From contig CANNDC010000012.1 of assembly GCA_947503265.1 (NCBI GenBank), positions 1 to 64,000 of the forward strand: a stretch of DNA of 64,000 nucleotides, in the 5' to 3' direction. Made by a program: the position numbers and the translations under genes. Shown piece by piece: positions 51,427-60,643 of the stretch. The notes under the pieces were generated by a model, which worked only from the letters and a program-made list of their open reading frames with translations, ran no database searches and had not been told where the DNA came from. The DNA comes from an uncultured Alteromonadaceae bacterium (GTDB lineage: Bacteria; Pseudomonadota; Gammaproteobacteria; Enterobacterales; Alteromonadaceae). The first letter of the stretch is position 1, and the number at the start of each line of letters is the position of its first letter.

Positions 51427-52024
51427 CTTTTTCTTCCTGACCAGTACAAACAACTGGCTTGGTCGTGATAATCATCAAACGTGAATAAAAGACAGCCCCA
51501 AAATTGGGTTTATCTTTCAATTTAAGACATTTGATCGTCCAATAGAGGTCCGGCAACACAACTTAAGATGCACTTACTCAATCCTTATAAACTAACCTAA
51601 TATTTAGGTATATCATATACTTTTCGGTAAATATTTTTTCCATTTAAAATTCAATGAGATACGCAGCAATAGCATCTTAAGTGTATGTAATAAAAGACTT
51701 TTTATGGCGCATATTAGCGACAGTTTAACCGATATAATCATGGAGAGGTGATTATTTCATGTCGCAAAGATCAGAGTAATAGTGAGTATAATTTCCAGAC
51801 AATATTAGCTATGTCCATCGCCTACTTCTTAGTTGTATTCAAACGAATTCATAAGATTAAATTAACACTGCAAAATAGTGATGAAGAATTGAGAATCTGA
51901 CTAGAATCAGTCAAAACACGCCGAATAAGTAACAATAAACACCGGATTCCTGATATCTGTTGGTCAATTGAACGCCTATGCTAATTGACGTGATTTAACA
52001 AATTTTTTACAGCAGGTTGCATCA
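51427..52024. other. 598-nt intergenic region, nothing recognised
   Basis: AT-rich spacer between the divergent VPLPA-CTERM gene and the cellulase gene. I see no RNA gene, convincing promoter, repeat or gene remnant in it on either strand. Confidence 0.5.
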
Positions 52025-53005
52025 ATGAAGAAACAATTATTATTGGTTTGTAGTTTATTTTGCTTTGCTTTGCCGTCTTATGCACAACCAACTCCAGTTG
52101 AAAAACACGGGTCTCTATCCACTGATGGGCCGCGACTGGTCAATAAAAACAATCAACCAGTCTCCCTTGCTGGGCCGAGTCTATTCTGGAGTAACAATGG
52201 CTGGGAAGGCGAATCATTTTATAACGCTGGTGTTGTCACCACGGTAGCAAAGGACTGGAAAGCCAGTGTCATTCGGGCAGCAATGGGAGTAGACCATTCG
52301 GGCAGTTTTATAGAGTCCCCTGAAAATAACCGTTTAAAAGTTGAATCTGTGGTTGATGCGGCAATTGAAAATGGCATTTACGTAATTATCGATTGGCATT
52401 CTCATCATGCAGAAGATGTTGAAGTTCAGGCAATCGAATTCTTCACCTCCATGGCAACTAAATACGGTCACTTACCCAATGTTATCTACGAAATTTATAA
52501 CGAACCGTTGCAGAAAACAGATTGGCATAAAACCATCAAACCCTATGCAAAAAATGTCATTGACGCTATTCGCAAGATCGATCCTGATAATCTGATCATC
52601 ATTGGCACTCAAACCTGGTCTCAAGATGTTGATAAAGCGGCAAAATCCCCATTGTCAGGTTACGACAATATTTTATATTCACTTCATTTTTATGCGGGAA
52701 CTCACAAGCAATCACTAAGAGATCGTGCCCAACAAGCGATTGATTCGGGGCTGCCTATTTTTATATCTGAATGGGGAAGCGTCAACGCTGACGGTGACGG
52801 CATGGTTGATCTAGAAGAATCTATGCGCTGGTTGATTTTCGCCAAGCAAAATGGTCTTTCTCAAGTTTCGTGGTCAATATCGAACAAAGTGGAAGGTGCT
52901 TCTATGATAAAACCCGGTGCATCAACATGGGGAGGCTGGTCAAAAGATGACTTAACACCCAACGGTATTTTTATTCGAGAAGTATTGCGGGCTTGGGAAG
53001 ATTAG
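52025..53005 (+). CDS. Secreted GH5 endoglucanase (cellulase)
   Basis: 326 residues: signal peptide (MKKQLLLVCSLFCFALPSYA), then a glycoside hydrolase family 5 TIM barrel (subfamily 2-like). Catalytic acid/base Glu in IYEIYNEPL (about residue 160) and nucleophile Glu in FISEWGS (about 250); also IIDWHSHHAED and LHFYAGTH. Cleaves beta-1,4-glucan outside the cell. No carbohydrate-binding module. Close in pattern to Cel5 of marine Pseudoalteromonas. Monocistronic by position. Confidence 0.94.
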   Translation: MKKQLLLVCSLFCFALPSYAQPTPVEKHGSLSTDGPRLVNKNNQPVSLAGPSLFWSNNGWEGESFYNAGVVTTVAKDWKASVIRAAMGVDHSGSFIESPENNRLKVESVVDAAIENGIYVIIDWHSHHAEDVEVQAIEFFTSMATKYGHLPNVIYEIYNEPLQKTDWHKTIKPYAKNVIDAIRKIDPDNLIIIGTQTWSQDVDKAAKSPLSGYDNILYSLHFYAGTHKQSLRDRAQQAIDSGLPIFISEWGSVNADGDGMVDLEESMRWLIFAKQNGLSQVSWSISNKVEGASMIKPGASTWGGWSKDDLTPNGIFIREVLRAWED

Positions 53006-53102
53006 CTTGTACAAGAGTTTGCTTGGGAAGAGTTCGCCACTCTTCCCCTTCCTTCTCACAATTATTTAAAATTCGTCTTACCTAATTACCCCCGATAACC
53101 TA

Positions 53103-54184
53103 TCATTTGAGATCAAAAACATAGCGAAGCAGAAATACCAACGCTAGCGCATATGTAATCACTGTCACTTGTTTAAATTTACGCGTACCCAATTTGATGC
53201 CAACGAAAGTAATAAAGCCCAATGCTATTCCTTCACTAATACTGAACATCAGTGGCATCGCCAACATAGCAACAGTAGCAGTTACCAAAGAAGGCATATC
53301 GTCAAAGTCTAACTGGCGAAAGGATTCCATCATATAAATGCCAACCATAATTAGAGCCGGAGTCGTTGCCATAAGGGGGATGACTTTCATCACAGGAGTC
53401 AGAAATAGTGCCAACAAAAAACACAATGCAACCACGACCGACGTTAGCCCAGTTCGCCCACCGGCAGACACACCTGCGGCAGATTCAACATAGGCGGTTA
53501 CGGGAGAAGTCCTTAGAGAAGCACCAATGACGCTGGCAGTAGCATCTGCTGTCATAGCCGGACCAATTTTTGGCAGATTACCCTCTTTGTCGAGTAAATT
53601 GGCTTTCCGAGATACGCCAATTAGCGTTCCTATGGTATCGAACATATTGACGAACAGAAGAGCAAAAATGAGATCCCAAGTTGTGGCAAAATTTTCCAAT
53701 GGATTCATGATATCCATCGCAAAGAAGGTGTCGCTGATACCGTCAGGCATACCGAAAAAGCCATCATGCGAAGTTGTTAAGTTACCCTCTCCGGCAGGAA
53801 TAAATGCTACGACTATGGTAAGAATGATAACTGACAGTAAAATCGCACCTGTCACCTGTTTTACCACCAAAACAATGGTGAGTACAATGCCTATCAAGGC
53901 CAACATGGTGGCCGGCTCAGAAAGGTTCCCCAAGGTCACAAAAGTGGCCGAGTTATCTACAACTAAACCCGCATTTTTCAGTCCGATAAAGGCGATAAAC
54001 AAGGTTCCCAAACATGCCGCCAGAGCCGTAACAGTAATTAGGCCCTCTACAGGCATACCACTCGCAGATAAAATACTAGGATGTGGGACATAGCTGCAAA
54101 GGTAGTCAAACCAGCAACACATTCGTTTTTAAAGTTGGAACCTTGTTCGGTCAGTTTAAATAGGCGTTCTAGCAATAGAGTCAT
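53103..54184 (-). pseudogene. NCS2-family (AzgA/PbuG-like) purine permease, frameshifted near the N-terminus
   Basis: The frame from 54184 reads MTLLLERLFKLTEQGSNFKN, then ECVAGLTTFAAMS, exactly the N-terminus of AzgA-type permeases, and runs off near 54080. The rest (PSILSASGMPVEG to the end, including NMFDTIGTLIGVS and SVIGASLRTSPVTAYVESAAG) continues in another frame. Between AAMS and PSILSA the family has about six residues (like YILVVN), but only 5 nt are present, so roughly 13 nt are missing. Without the deletion it would be a full-length ~430-residue transporter. A product restarted at 54122 would lack the first membrane helix. A sequence error is less likely for a 13-nt gap. Confidence 0.75.
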
Positions 54185-54377
54185 TGTTATGTTTCTCTTA
54201 TTATTCTGTCAATCGGACTAAGCTTGACTCATTGCTCTTGACTCATAGCTGAAATGAGGGCGATGATCGCAATCTAAAGTATGTGTAACTTTAGTCAACC
54301 ATTAAACAAACAAAAAATGCCCTTTTGTTCAAGTAACGCATTGAGTTGCTTCACGAATTGTATTTTTTAGATTGCTC

Positions 54378-54540
54378 TCACAGACGCGGTAAATGTTTAA
54401 AGCTAGGGTTTGTTGATTCTAGCGAATCGTCTAACCATTTGAGGTACCAATCTGTAAAACTCACCCTCGTATTGCTGTCATGATAGGTTAAAGGGTATAT
54501 GCCCTTGTCCAATTCCCCCTGCATAGCAATCAAGGAGAAT
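54378..54540 (-). pseudogene. Remnant of a protein gene, possibly SMI1/KNR4 (SUKH)-like C-terminus
   Basis: Minus-strand frame ending in TGA at 54378-54380 encodes a protein-like tail: QGELDKGIYPLTYHD followed by SFTDWYLKWLDDSLES. The FxDWYLKWLD pattern near the end reminds me of the C-termini of SMI1/KNR4-type immunity proteins. Only ~55 convincing residues are left, no start or N-terminal half is visible, so it looks like a decayed fragment. Family assignment is tentative. The remaining parts of the 435-nt gap 54185-54619 show only a small hairpin near 54279-54299. Confidence 0.35.
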
Positions 54541-54619
54541 GCAAAATAACTGCAATTCTTTACACACTAAGCCCCATAAGTATAGATAATGGAGTTTTAT
54601 TTACATATGAGATGTCGAA

Positions 54620-55102
54620 ATGAATAAACCGGAAAAACCTATTCACTTTAAGATTTTGGAATATGCTAGGAAAGAAAATGGACCTTTCAATTTAGCAGAT
54701 ATGATAAACAATCTTAATTTAGATGCACCTACAAAGAAGATGGTCATCGATCAAGTTAGAGACGGTCAAATTTTATTTCACAGTTATCACGCTAACGCAT
54801 TCTCATACTCTGACTTGGGAAACTTAGAAAATTCGTCAATTAGAGTTTCAATGTCTGCGCTGGATGCATTCAGACTAAACGAATACGAAGAGCTTGAGTT
54901 TGCAAAAAAATCAGCTTCTTCAGCCAAGAAAACAGCTATTGTGGCTATTTTGATATCAATATTAACAGCCATTTCGTCTATCGGTTTTTCTTATTATCAA
55001 GTTTCAACAGAATCCAAACTTCCGAATAAATTATTTGAAACCATGGATAGACAATTAAAACTGAGTGAAGAAACCAACAACTTACTTAGAGGTGAAAAAT
55101 GA
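54620..55102 (+). CDS. Hypothetical protein with C-terminal membrane helix (160 aa)
   Basis: Residues 1-90 are soluble and helical (FNLADMINNLNLDAPTKKMVIDQVRDGQILF), residues ~112-132 form a membrane segment (AIVAILISILTAISSIGFSYY), then ~28 charged residues. No family recognised. Lower GC than the neighbours and no obvious operon partner; part of the accessory stretch 53-57.5 kb. Confidence 0.6.
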   Translation: MNKPEKPIHFKILEYARKENGPFNLADMINNLNLDAPTKKMVIDQVRDGQILFHSYHANAFSYSDLGNLENSSIRVSMSALDAFRLNEYEELEFAKKSASSAKKTAIVAILISILTAISSIGFSYYQVSTESKLPNKLFETMDRQLKLSEETNNLLRGEK

Positions 55103-55129
55103 GCCCTTGCACTATGATTCAATGTGCTT

Positions 55130-55243
55130 ATGAAAACACTTACTAACGCTTGCTTGGTAACTAACACAGATAAATACACTGTCGCTTATACTTGTGATGG
55201 TGGCCTTTATATCTCTTCTAGAACAGAAGGGTATTCTAAATAA
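55130..55243 (+). CDS. Possible 37-aa small ORF
   Basis: ATG-initiated frame (MKTLTNACLVTNTDKYTVAY to GYSK) lying 27 nt after the 160-aa gene. No good ribosome-binding site and no family; listed only because it is the sole open frame in this gap and looks codon-plausible. Confidence 0.15.
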   Translation: MKTLTNACLVTNTDKYTVAYTCDGGLYISSRTEGYSK

Positions 55244-55283
55244 GGTGACCATTTTAATTATTGAAAGCCGATACCCAAACTGA

Positions 55284-55736
55284 TTAATTGATGTCCGTAT
55301 TTGTAGCTTTTCTGTCAGGAAAATTTATTTCGTAAGTCTTCCTACACTTCTGATAAGTCAATGCTGGCGTTTTGTCCATGAATACTACTATTGCTAACGC
55401 TTGTTTGACTTGTTCCGTTTTATTACTGAGAGCTTTGTCGTTATATTTAGTAGCAAGTAAGTTGGAAATATCCAATAATTCACACGTAACATTTACTTGA
55501 GTCCCTGAAAAATATGGAATCTCATTTTTAACCTCAATAATATTTGTAAGGAACTGCTCAGAAATTTTTAAGTTTTTCTCTGAAATAGTATCTTCTCTGG
55601 CTTTCCATTTAATCAAATCAATAAAAAAATCATGATCATCTATTACCGGCACTTCTTTCTTGCTACATCCCAAAAGTGTTTGATTTATCAAAACTAAAAT
55701 CACAATCACTCTCAACATATTTGAATTAAAATTCAT
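55284..55736 (-). CDS. Hypothetical lipoprotein (150 aa)
   Basis: The ATG at 55736 has GGAG 9 nt upstream and begins a lipoprotein signal peptide (MLRVIVILVLINQTLLGC, lipobox LLGC). The mature part is helical with one further Cys pair (VTCELL, QKCRKTY). No family recognised; AT-rich like its neighbours. Confidence 0.6.
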   Translation of the reverse strand: MNFNSNMLRVIVILVLINQTLLGCSKKEVPVIDDHDFFIDLIKWKAREDTISEKNLKISEQFLTNIIEVKNEIPYFSGTQVNVTCELLDISNLLATKYNDKALSNKTEQVKQALAIVVFMDKTPALTYQKCRKTYEINFPDRKATNTDIN

Positions 55737-55930
55737 GTTAATTTTCTCCAATTAAACGCAAAAGGTTTAACTCATTTCGAGGCTTCTGGTTTGGATCAAG
55801 ATTAGGGGCATACAGCCGATATTATAACCATTCGACGTATTCTCTAATTAAATTGTACCGTTACAATGCTTTGATAGTCGACTTATATGAAAAGATTTTT
55901 GGATTATTTTCGTCAGCCAGTGCGAGAAAA

Positions 55931-55963
55931 ATTGGTAGGAAATTGGTGGGAAACTGATGGGAA
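55931..55963. repeat. Three tandem 11-bp repeats near the tRNA remnant
   Basis: ATTGGTAGGAA (55931-55941), ATTGGTGGGAA (55942-55952), ACTGATGGGAA (55953-55963). Short iterated sites next to a tRNA-derived sequence resemble integrase arm-type sites; no integrase gene is present. Confidence 0.5.
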
Positions 55964-55984
55964 TATTAAGCCCCAGAAACAAAA

Positions 55985-56008
55985 AAGGCCTCTAATAATC
56001 GAGGCCTT
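55985..56008 (-). terminator. Degenerate copy of the tRNA-fMet terminator
   Basis: Stem AAGGCCTC / GAGGCCTT with an 8-nt loop, preceded by a run of A (T-run on the minus strand). It repeats the terminator at 57438-57461 that follows the intact tRNA, with the outer 14 nt (from ACAAAAAAGGCCTC) identical. Confidence 0.6.
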
Positions 56009-56013
56009 AAATA

Positions 56014-56052
56014 TGGTTACGGTAGCAGGATTTCATTGTAGGCGACCTAGAA
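56014..56052 (-). pseudogene. Remnant of tRNA-fMet 3' end
   Basis: TGGTTACGGTAGCAGGATTT at 56014-56033 matches the complement of the tRNA-fMet acceptor and T-arm (TGGTTGCGGGAGCAGGATTT at 57467-57486) with two mismatches, then diverges. Together with the degenerate terminator it is a direct repeat of the region at 57432-57490, bracketing the Fic gene. Confidence 0.6.
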
Positions 56053-56169
56053 TATTGTAGATATGAACGGCAATGACTACCAATGTGTATATGCCTTTTC
56101 TGAAAAATATTTTACCTAAAATCACATTTAGAACTTATCAAAAGTGTACGTTTGCGCTAATTAGCACCA

Positions 56170-56253
56170 TTAATCGCCGCATTTATTGCAGTGATTAACC
56201 TTGACAATGCGGTGATTAAACCGCACAATCACCTCAAAATATGCGGTGATTAA
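56170..56253. promoter_or_regulatory. Four copies of a 13-bp element upstream of the Fic gene
   Basis: ATGCGGTGATTAA occurs at 56207-56219 and 56241-56253 (identical, 34 bp apart), as TTGCAGTGATTAA at 56186-56198, and inverted as TTAATCGCCGCAT at 56170-56182. The last copy ends 1 nt before the Fic start codon. Copies 1 and 2 form an inverted repeat. Probable operator set for autoregulation or another repressor. Confidence 0.55.
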
Positions 56254-56254
56254 A

Positions 56255-57364
56255 ATGTGGATTCACGAAGATCAAACTTGGCCGAAATTCTCTTGGGACG
56301 CAGATGTCCTTACTTCTAAGCTAGCGGATATAAGATATCGACAAGGCCGATTACTTGGAAAAATGGAAAGTTTAGGGTTTGAACTAAAACTAGAAGCAGG
56401 CCTCAGTACATTAACCAATGACATCGTAAAATCATCTGCTATCGAGGGAGAGATCCTCAATCCTAATGAAGTACGTTCTTCAATTGCTCGCCGACTCGGA
56501 ATGGATATAGTTGGCTGGATACCTCCTAGCCGCGATGTTGAAGGTATAGTCGAAATGATGCTGGACGCAACGCAGGAGTTTTTAAAACCTCTTTCTAAAG
56601 AACGATTATGCGACTGGCATGCTGCTCTATTTCCAACTGGAAGGAGCGGTATGCACCGCATTACCACCGGTGACTGGCGTACTGACATTGCGGGTCCAAT
56701 GCAGGTGGTATCAGGCCCTATTGGGCGAGAGAAAGTTCATTTTGAAGCGGTAGATGCAAAAAAAATAGAAATTGAAATGCAGACTTTTCTAAAGTGGTTT
56801 GACACTGAACAAACTATCGATCCCGTGTTAAAAGCTGGAATTGCTCACCTCTGGTTTGTCAGCATACATCCATTTGAGGATGGAAATGGCCGTATTGCTA
56901 GAGCAATCAGTGATATGGCGCTAGCAATTGCTGATGAAACTTCTACCCGGTTTTACAGTCTGTCTACGCAGATTGAAAAAGAGAGAAAGAAGTATTATCT
57001 GGAGCTAGAGCGACAACAAAGAAGTTCAACTAATATCACTAAGTGGTTAAGTTGGTTTTTGGAGTGCCTTGGCCGCGCTATCGCCAATGCGGATACCACA
57101 GTCAGTAAGGTATTATTCAAAGCTCGTCTTTGGGAAAAAGTCAACGAACAGCAAGTCAATGAACGTCAACGGTTTATAATCAATAAAATGTTAGAAGATG
57201 ACTTTCAAGGTCATATCAACACATCCAAATACGCAAAATTAGTAAAATGCTCCAAAGACACTGCTTTGCGGGATATTTTGAATTTAAAGCAGCGACACAT
57301 TTTAATTCAAAACCCTGGTGGTGGGCGCAGCACTAGCTATCGGCTACCAACTCACAAAGAATGA
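56255..57364 (+). CDS. Fic-family protein (DUF4172-Fic-wHTH)
   Basis: 369 residues from the ATG at 56255 (MWIHEDQTWPKFSWD is the usual start of this group). DUF4172 domain (~1-90, with the inhibitory-type SAIEGE motif SSAIEGEIL), the Fic core with HPFEDGNGRIARA (catalytic His and nucleotide-binding residues intact, about residue 206) and a C-terminal winged-helix-like region (~300-369). Fic proteins transfer AMP from ATP to target proteins; the internal SxxxE motif suggests autoinhibition. Alone on a segment bounded by tRNA-derived repeats and preceded by repeated operator-like elements. Possible selfish/toxin-like or stress module; target unknown. Confidence 0.9.
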   Translation: MWIHEDQTWPKFSWDADVLTSKLADIRYRQGRLLGKMESLGFELKLEAGLSTLTNDIVKSSAIEGEILNPNEVRSSIARRLGMDIVGWIPPSRDVEGIVEMMLDATQEFLKPLSKERLCDWHAALFPTGRSGMHRITTGDWRTDIAGPMQVVSGPIGREKVHFEAVDAKKIEIEMQTFLKWFDTEQTIDPVLKAGIAHLWFVSIHPFEDGNGRIARAISDMALAIADETSTRFYSLSTQIEKERKKYYLELERQQRSSTNITKWLSWFLECLGRAIANADTTVSKVLFKARLWEKVNEQQVNERQRFIINKMLEDDFQGHINTSKYAKLVKCSKDTALRDILNLKQRHILIQNPGGGRSTSYRLPTHKE

Positions 57365-57437
57365 TTGTGGTATAGCGCGGAATGGTCAATTAGTAGAATT
57401 GAATCGGAAGTTTAAATCTTTATTGGCTCAAACAAAA

Positions 57438-57461
57438 AAGGCCTCACAAATGTGAGGCCTT
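57438..57461 (-). terminator. Terminator of tRNA-fMet
   Basis: Perfect 11-bp stem AAGGCCTCACA / TGTGAGGCCTT with a 2-nt loop, followed on the minus strand by six T residues, beginning 5 nt after the tRNA 3' end. Confidence 0.85.
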
Positions 57462-57466
57462 GAATG

Positions 57467-57543
<77 letters not shown>

Positions 57544-57601
57544 TCTGAAATTGTTGTTGAGTTTGATGAGTGTTTCGACCCGTCCTTCTCAAGTGGTGCG
57601 T

Positions 57602-57629
57602 ATTATACATAGCAGACTTGATGGCGCAA
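57602..57629 (-). promoter_or_regulatory. Promoter of tRNA-fMet
   Basis: On the minus strand TTGCGC (57624-57629), 16-bp spacer, TATAAT (57602-57607), followed by a GC-rich ACGCACC discriminator. It would start transcription about 50 nt before the mature tRNA end. Looks like the rimP-operon promoter at 17709-17737. Confidence 0.6.
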
Positions 57630-57739
57630 GGCGTTATCTGCAATAATTGAAAATAAATGACAAATTTATGACTGTATGGTCAATCCTTGTTCGATACGGT
57701 TAGTTATTCGCCCTCGCATCACTTTGTTTTGCAAATTTT

Positions 57740-58045
57740 CTAACTAAATAAATCCATTTTTGCGGCTAATTTGAAATCGAGCTCACTCAATCCGCCTGCA
57801 TCATGAGTCGTCAATTCTACATTCACTTTGTTATACACATTGAACCATTCCGGGTGGTGATTTAGTTTTTCTGCCCAAATAGCAATTTGCGACATCCATC
57901 CAAAGGCGCGAATAAAACTTTTGAACTTAAACGTCTTTGTTAATTTGCCGTCATCAGAAATTTGCCAACACGCCTCTTGTTCTTTACCCGTATTTAATTC
58001 TGCTAACGCATCTGAAATTTGTTGTTCACTAAATTTAGTTGGCAT
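57740..58045 (-). CDS. phhB: Pterin-4a-carbinolamine dehydratase
   Basis: 101 residues; dehydrates 4a-hydroxy-tetrahydropterin so that the cofactor of phenylalanine hydroxylase can be recycled. Signature: [33 protein letters not shown] (the two catalytic His of HHPEW). The partner hydroxylase gene is not in the window. Confidence 0.93.
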   Translation of the reverse strand: MPTKFSEQQISDALAELNTGKEQEACWQISDDGKLTKTFKFKSFIRAFGWMSQIAIWAEKLNHHPEWFNVYNKVNVELTTHDAGGLSELDFKLAAKMDLFS

Positions 58046-58153
58046 TCGATCTGTCTCCGTTAATATTTATCAGCCCATAATGTTGTATTTTATCGAGGAT
58101 TGGAACAGGTTGGATTTTTGCCAATTGATGTAGCCGGAAAAGGAAGTTTACAC

Positions 58154-58183
58154 AAAAATCCCCGAGCTAAGCCGGGGATTTTT
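58154..58183. terminator. Bidirectional terminator between the TonB receptor and PCD genes
   Basis: AAAAATCCCCG / CGGGGATTTTT, 11-bp stem with an 8-nt loop and A/T tracts on both sides; serves the TonB receptor gene on the minus strand and could stop plus-strand reads. Confidence 0.8.
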
Positions 58184-58203
58184 AAAAAATAATGTTAGGC
58201 TAC

Positions 58204-60456
58204 TTATTCAAAGTTCATGGTGAACTCGATACCGTAACGACGCCCTTTCCCTAATGGTGAGAATGTACCTCCCAAAGGCAATGGCCCCAACATTGAAGGC
58301 AATTGTGTATCACCTCCATGGGTAACGTCATCGAGCAAGTTTCTGACAAATATGCCCACACTCCAGGTACCAGATTCTGAGTACAAGTCTATGCCTGCGT
58401 CCATGATCTCTTGATCGTTAAATACACCTAGATTATTGTCTGTATAAGCAGATTTATCACGATATGCGTAGCTAACCCTTGATACCAGTTCACCGACTCC
58501 CGAAATTTCAGCTGCATGGTTCATTCCAAAGCTATATGTCCATTCTGGCGCCCTAGGGATATCAAGAGCATGGTCTAATTGATTAATCAGTCCATCACTA
58601 TTGAGATCGAATCTAACCGAGTCATATTCGGCTTTGGTGTAGCCAACAGCTCCAATTAATCTCAATGACTCTGTTAACGAATAGGTGCCATCAAATTCAA
58701 ATCCATAAATGTTGGCATCAGCTGTATTCTTAATAACTTGAACGACACCTGATACAGGGTCCGCTCTATTTAATTCTCTTTGCATATCTTCAATGGTGTT
58801 ATAGAAGACTGCTGCGCTGAAACGCCCTTTTTCTGAACGTTTTTTCACACCAAACTCAAGGTTATCCACTTGTTCTTCATCAAAAGGTCCCGGGCCATTA
58901 TTCACCACATCACTCGAGGTGTTTCTCAAGTTGTAGCCCCCTGATCTAAAGCCTCGGCTCCAGTGAGCGTAGAAATTAGTGCGGTTGTCGACCTTATAAG
59001 TCACACCTATTTTTGGAGATAAACTAGTCCAAGATTCATCATCAACGAAGTCATAGGGGCAGGTTCCATCTAGCACAAAACAAGGTGCATTCACGTTAGC
59101 TATTAAAGACGCGATTTCTACATCTTTATCTTCTTTTGTGTAGCGCAGGCCACCATTTATTGCCCAATGTTCATCAATTTCATGGTCAAAGGCCGCAAAA
59201 ATACCTGTCGTGGTGACATCATAGTTACCACCGCCATCTTGCGTTAGCGCAGGAGCAACTCCGCCCGTGGCAATCCCAAGTAAGTCTCTGCGTTCATGTA
59301 AATTTAAAGAATTCTCAAAGTAGTAGATCCCCGTGGTCACATTGGTGTTATCAAACTGACCGTTGTAACGTAATTCGTTACTGAACTGTTCCGCATTTAG
59401 CCAAGCTGGCGCATGGAACAACCATTGAGCAGAAGCATCAATATCACTATTGGATTCCGCTTCGTAATCTCGCCAACCGAATATGTTGGTAATTGTTCCG
59501 TCACCGAAGTCGACATCGATGGTGGTTTCAGTAGAGAAAAAGTGAGATTTAGTATTCGAGAAACCTTCTTCGTCTATGGCAAAATCAAACGTATCTCTGT
59601 CAAAGTTGCCGTAGACATTGGGTAAACCTGAACCATTGGTATGACTTTGCGATGCCGGACCATCAGACTCATTTTTCTGATATTCGTAACGGAAAATCCA
59701 CTCTACACTGTCACTAGCCTGCCAAACCACTACCGGTCTGACCATGATGGTATCACTTTTACCAAAGGCTTCATTATTTGCTAAATTTTTATGCCACCCG
59801 CCATCGTCATTTTTGTATACGGTCAATTTGGCAGATACGGTATCTGACAATGGTCCGCTTACGCTTCCCATCAAATAAAAATTAGGTTTTTCGCCCCCAC
59901 CTTCAACGGATGTGCGTACACTGGCTTCAAAAACATCACTGGGTTTTTTGGTGTTTAAAAGAACTGCACCACCGGTAACATTTCGTCCAAATAAGATTCC
60001 CTGTGGTCCACGCAAAACCTCTATACTCTCGAGATCAAAAGTATCAAATATGATGCCGCTGTTTATCCCCATGTAAACACCGTCAACAAACACACCAACG
60101 GTTGGATCAATTGATGCCACAGAGCTGTTAATACCCAGTCCACGAATCGCGAAATTTGCAGTCCCTTTGGTTGTTCCTAAATCATCAAATGAAACGTTTG
60201 GAATTCCCACTGTTAAATCGGTTAGGGCTCTGACTTTTTGTTCTTCTATTTGTTGGGAGCCAAGTGCGGTAATTGCTAAAGGTACATCGTGAATAGATTC
60301 TGCTCGTTTTCGAGCCACAACCATAATCGTTTCTAAATTTTCGTCCTCTGCTTCTTCGGTAGTATTGGTGTTCTCTTGCGCTAAAACATTCGGTACAACT
60401 AAAAATTGTGACGACACTAACGCCGCAATTACGCTTATGCGAGTTCTTAACTTCAT
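58204..60456 (-). CDS. TonB-dependent outer membrane receptor
   Basis: 750 residues from the ATG at 60456 (GGGGAAAC ribosome-binding site); signal peptide ending VPNVLAQ. Plug domain with ARKRAESIHDVPLAIT, VDGVYMG and VEVLRGPQG-like LESIEVLRGPQGILFG; a 22-strand barrel ends in GRRYGIEFTMNF with terminal aromatic residue region. The TonB-box-like segment is ETIMVVARKR. This subgroup (no siderophore-specific marks) often imports hydrophobic or carbohydrate substrates in marine bacteria; the neighbouring MaoC and acyl-CoA dehydrogenase genes suggest a lipid-like compound, as inference only. Confidence 0.92.
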   Translation of the reverse strand: MKLRTRISVIAALVSSQFLVVPNVLAQENTNTTEEAEDENLETIMVVARKRAESIHDVPLAITALGSQQIEEQKVRALTDLTVGIPNVSFDDLGTTKGTANFAIRGLGINSSVASIDPTVGVFVDGVYMGINSGIIFDTFDLESIEVLRGPQGILFGRNVTGGAVLLNTKKPSDVFEASVRTSVEGGGEKPNFYLMGSVSGPLSDTVSAKLTVYKNDDGGWHKNLANNEAFGKSDTIMVRPVVVWQASDSVEWIFRYEYQKNESDGPASQSHTNGSGLPNVYGNFDRDTFDFAIDEEGFSNTKSHFFSTETTIDVDFGDGTITNIFGWRDYEAESNSDIDASAQWLFHAPAWLNAEQFSNELRYNGQFDNTNVTTGIYYFENSLNLHERRDLLGIATGGVAPALTQDGGGNYDVTTTGIFAAFDHEIDEHWAINGGLRYTKEDKDVEIASLIANVNAPCFVLDGTCPYDFVDDESWTSLSPKIGVTYKVDNRTNFYAHWSRGFRSGGYNLRNTSSDVVNNGPGPFDEEQVDNLEFGVKKRSEKGRFSAAVFYNTIEDMQRELNRADPVSGVVQVIKNTADANIYGFEFDGTYSLTESLRLIGAVGYTKAEYDSVRFDLNSDGLINQLDHALDIPRAPEWTYSFGMNHAAEISGVGELVSRVSYAYRDKSAYTDNNLGVFNDQEIMDAGIDLYSESGTWSVGIFVRNLLDDVTHGGDTQLPSMLGPLPLGGTFSPLGKGRRYGIEFTMNFE

Positions 60457-60643
60457 CGTGTTTCCCCTGCCAAAACATTTGGACATCAATTATCCGCTTG
60501 GATTGTCATTTAAGTCCGTCGATTTGATTATTTAATCATTATTATATGAGCCAAAATATTTTGGCTCTGAATAAATGGTAGGTTCTAGATGGGCAGATGT
60601 AAATATAATGTTATTGATAAGTTAACATTAGTTTGTTGGATGG

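Noticed and set aside
54185..54300. Purine riboswitch upstream of the NCS2 permease
   Set aside because: The conserved junction and loop sequences of the purine aptamer are absent; only a short 7-bp hairpin is seen.
56246..56254. GTG start three codons upstream for the Fic gene
   Set aside because: Family members start at the MWIHE motif; the GTG lies inside the repeated operator element.
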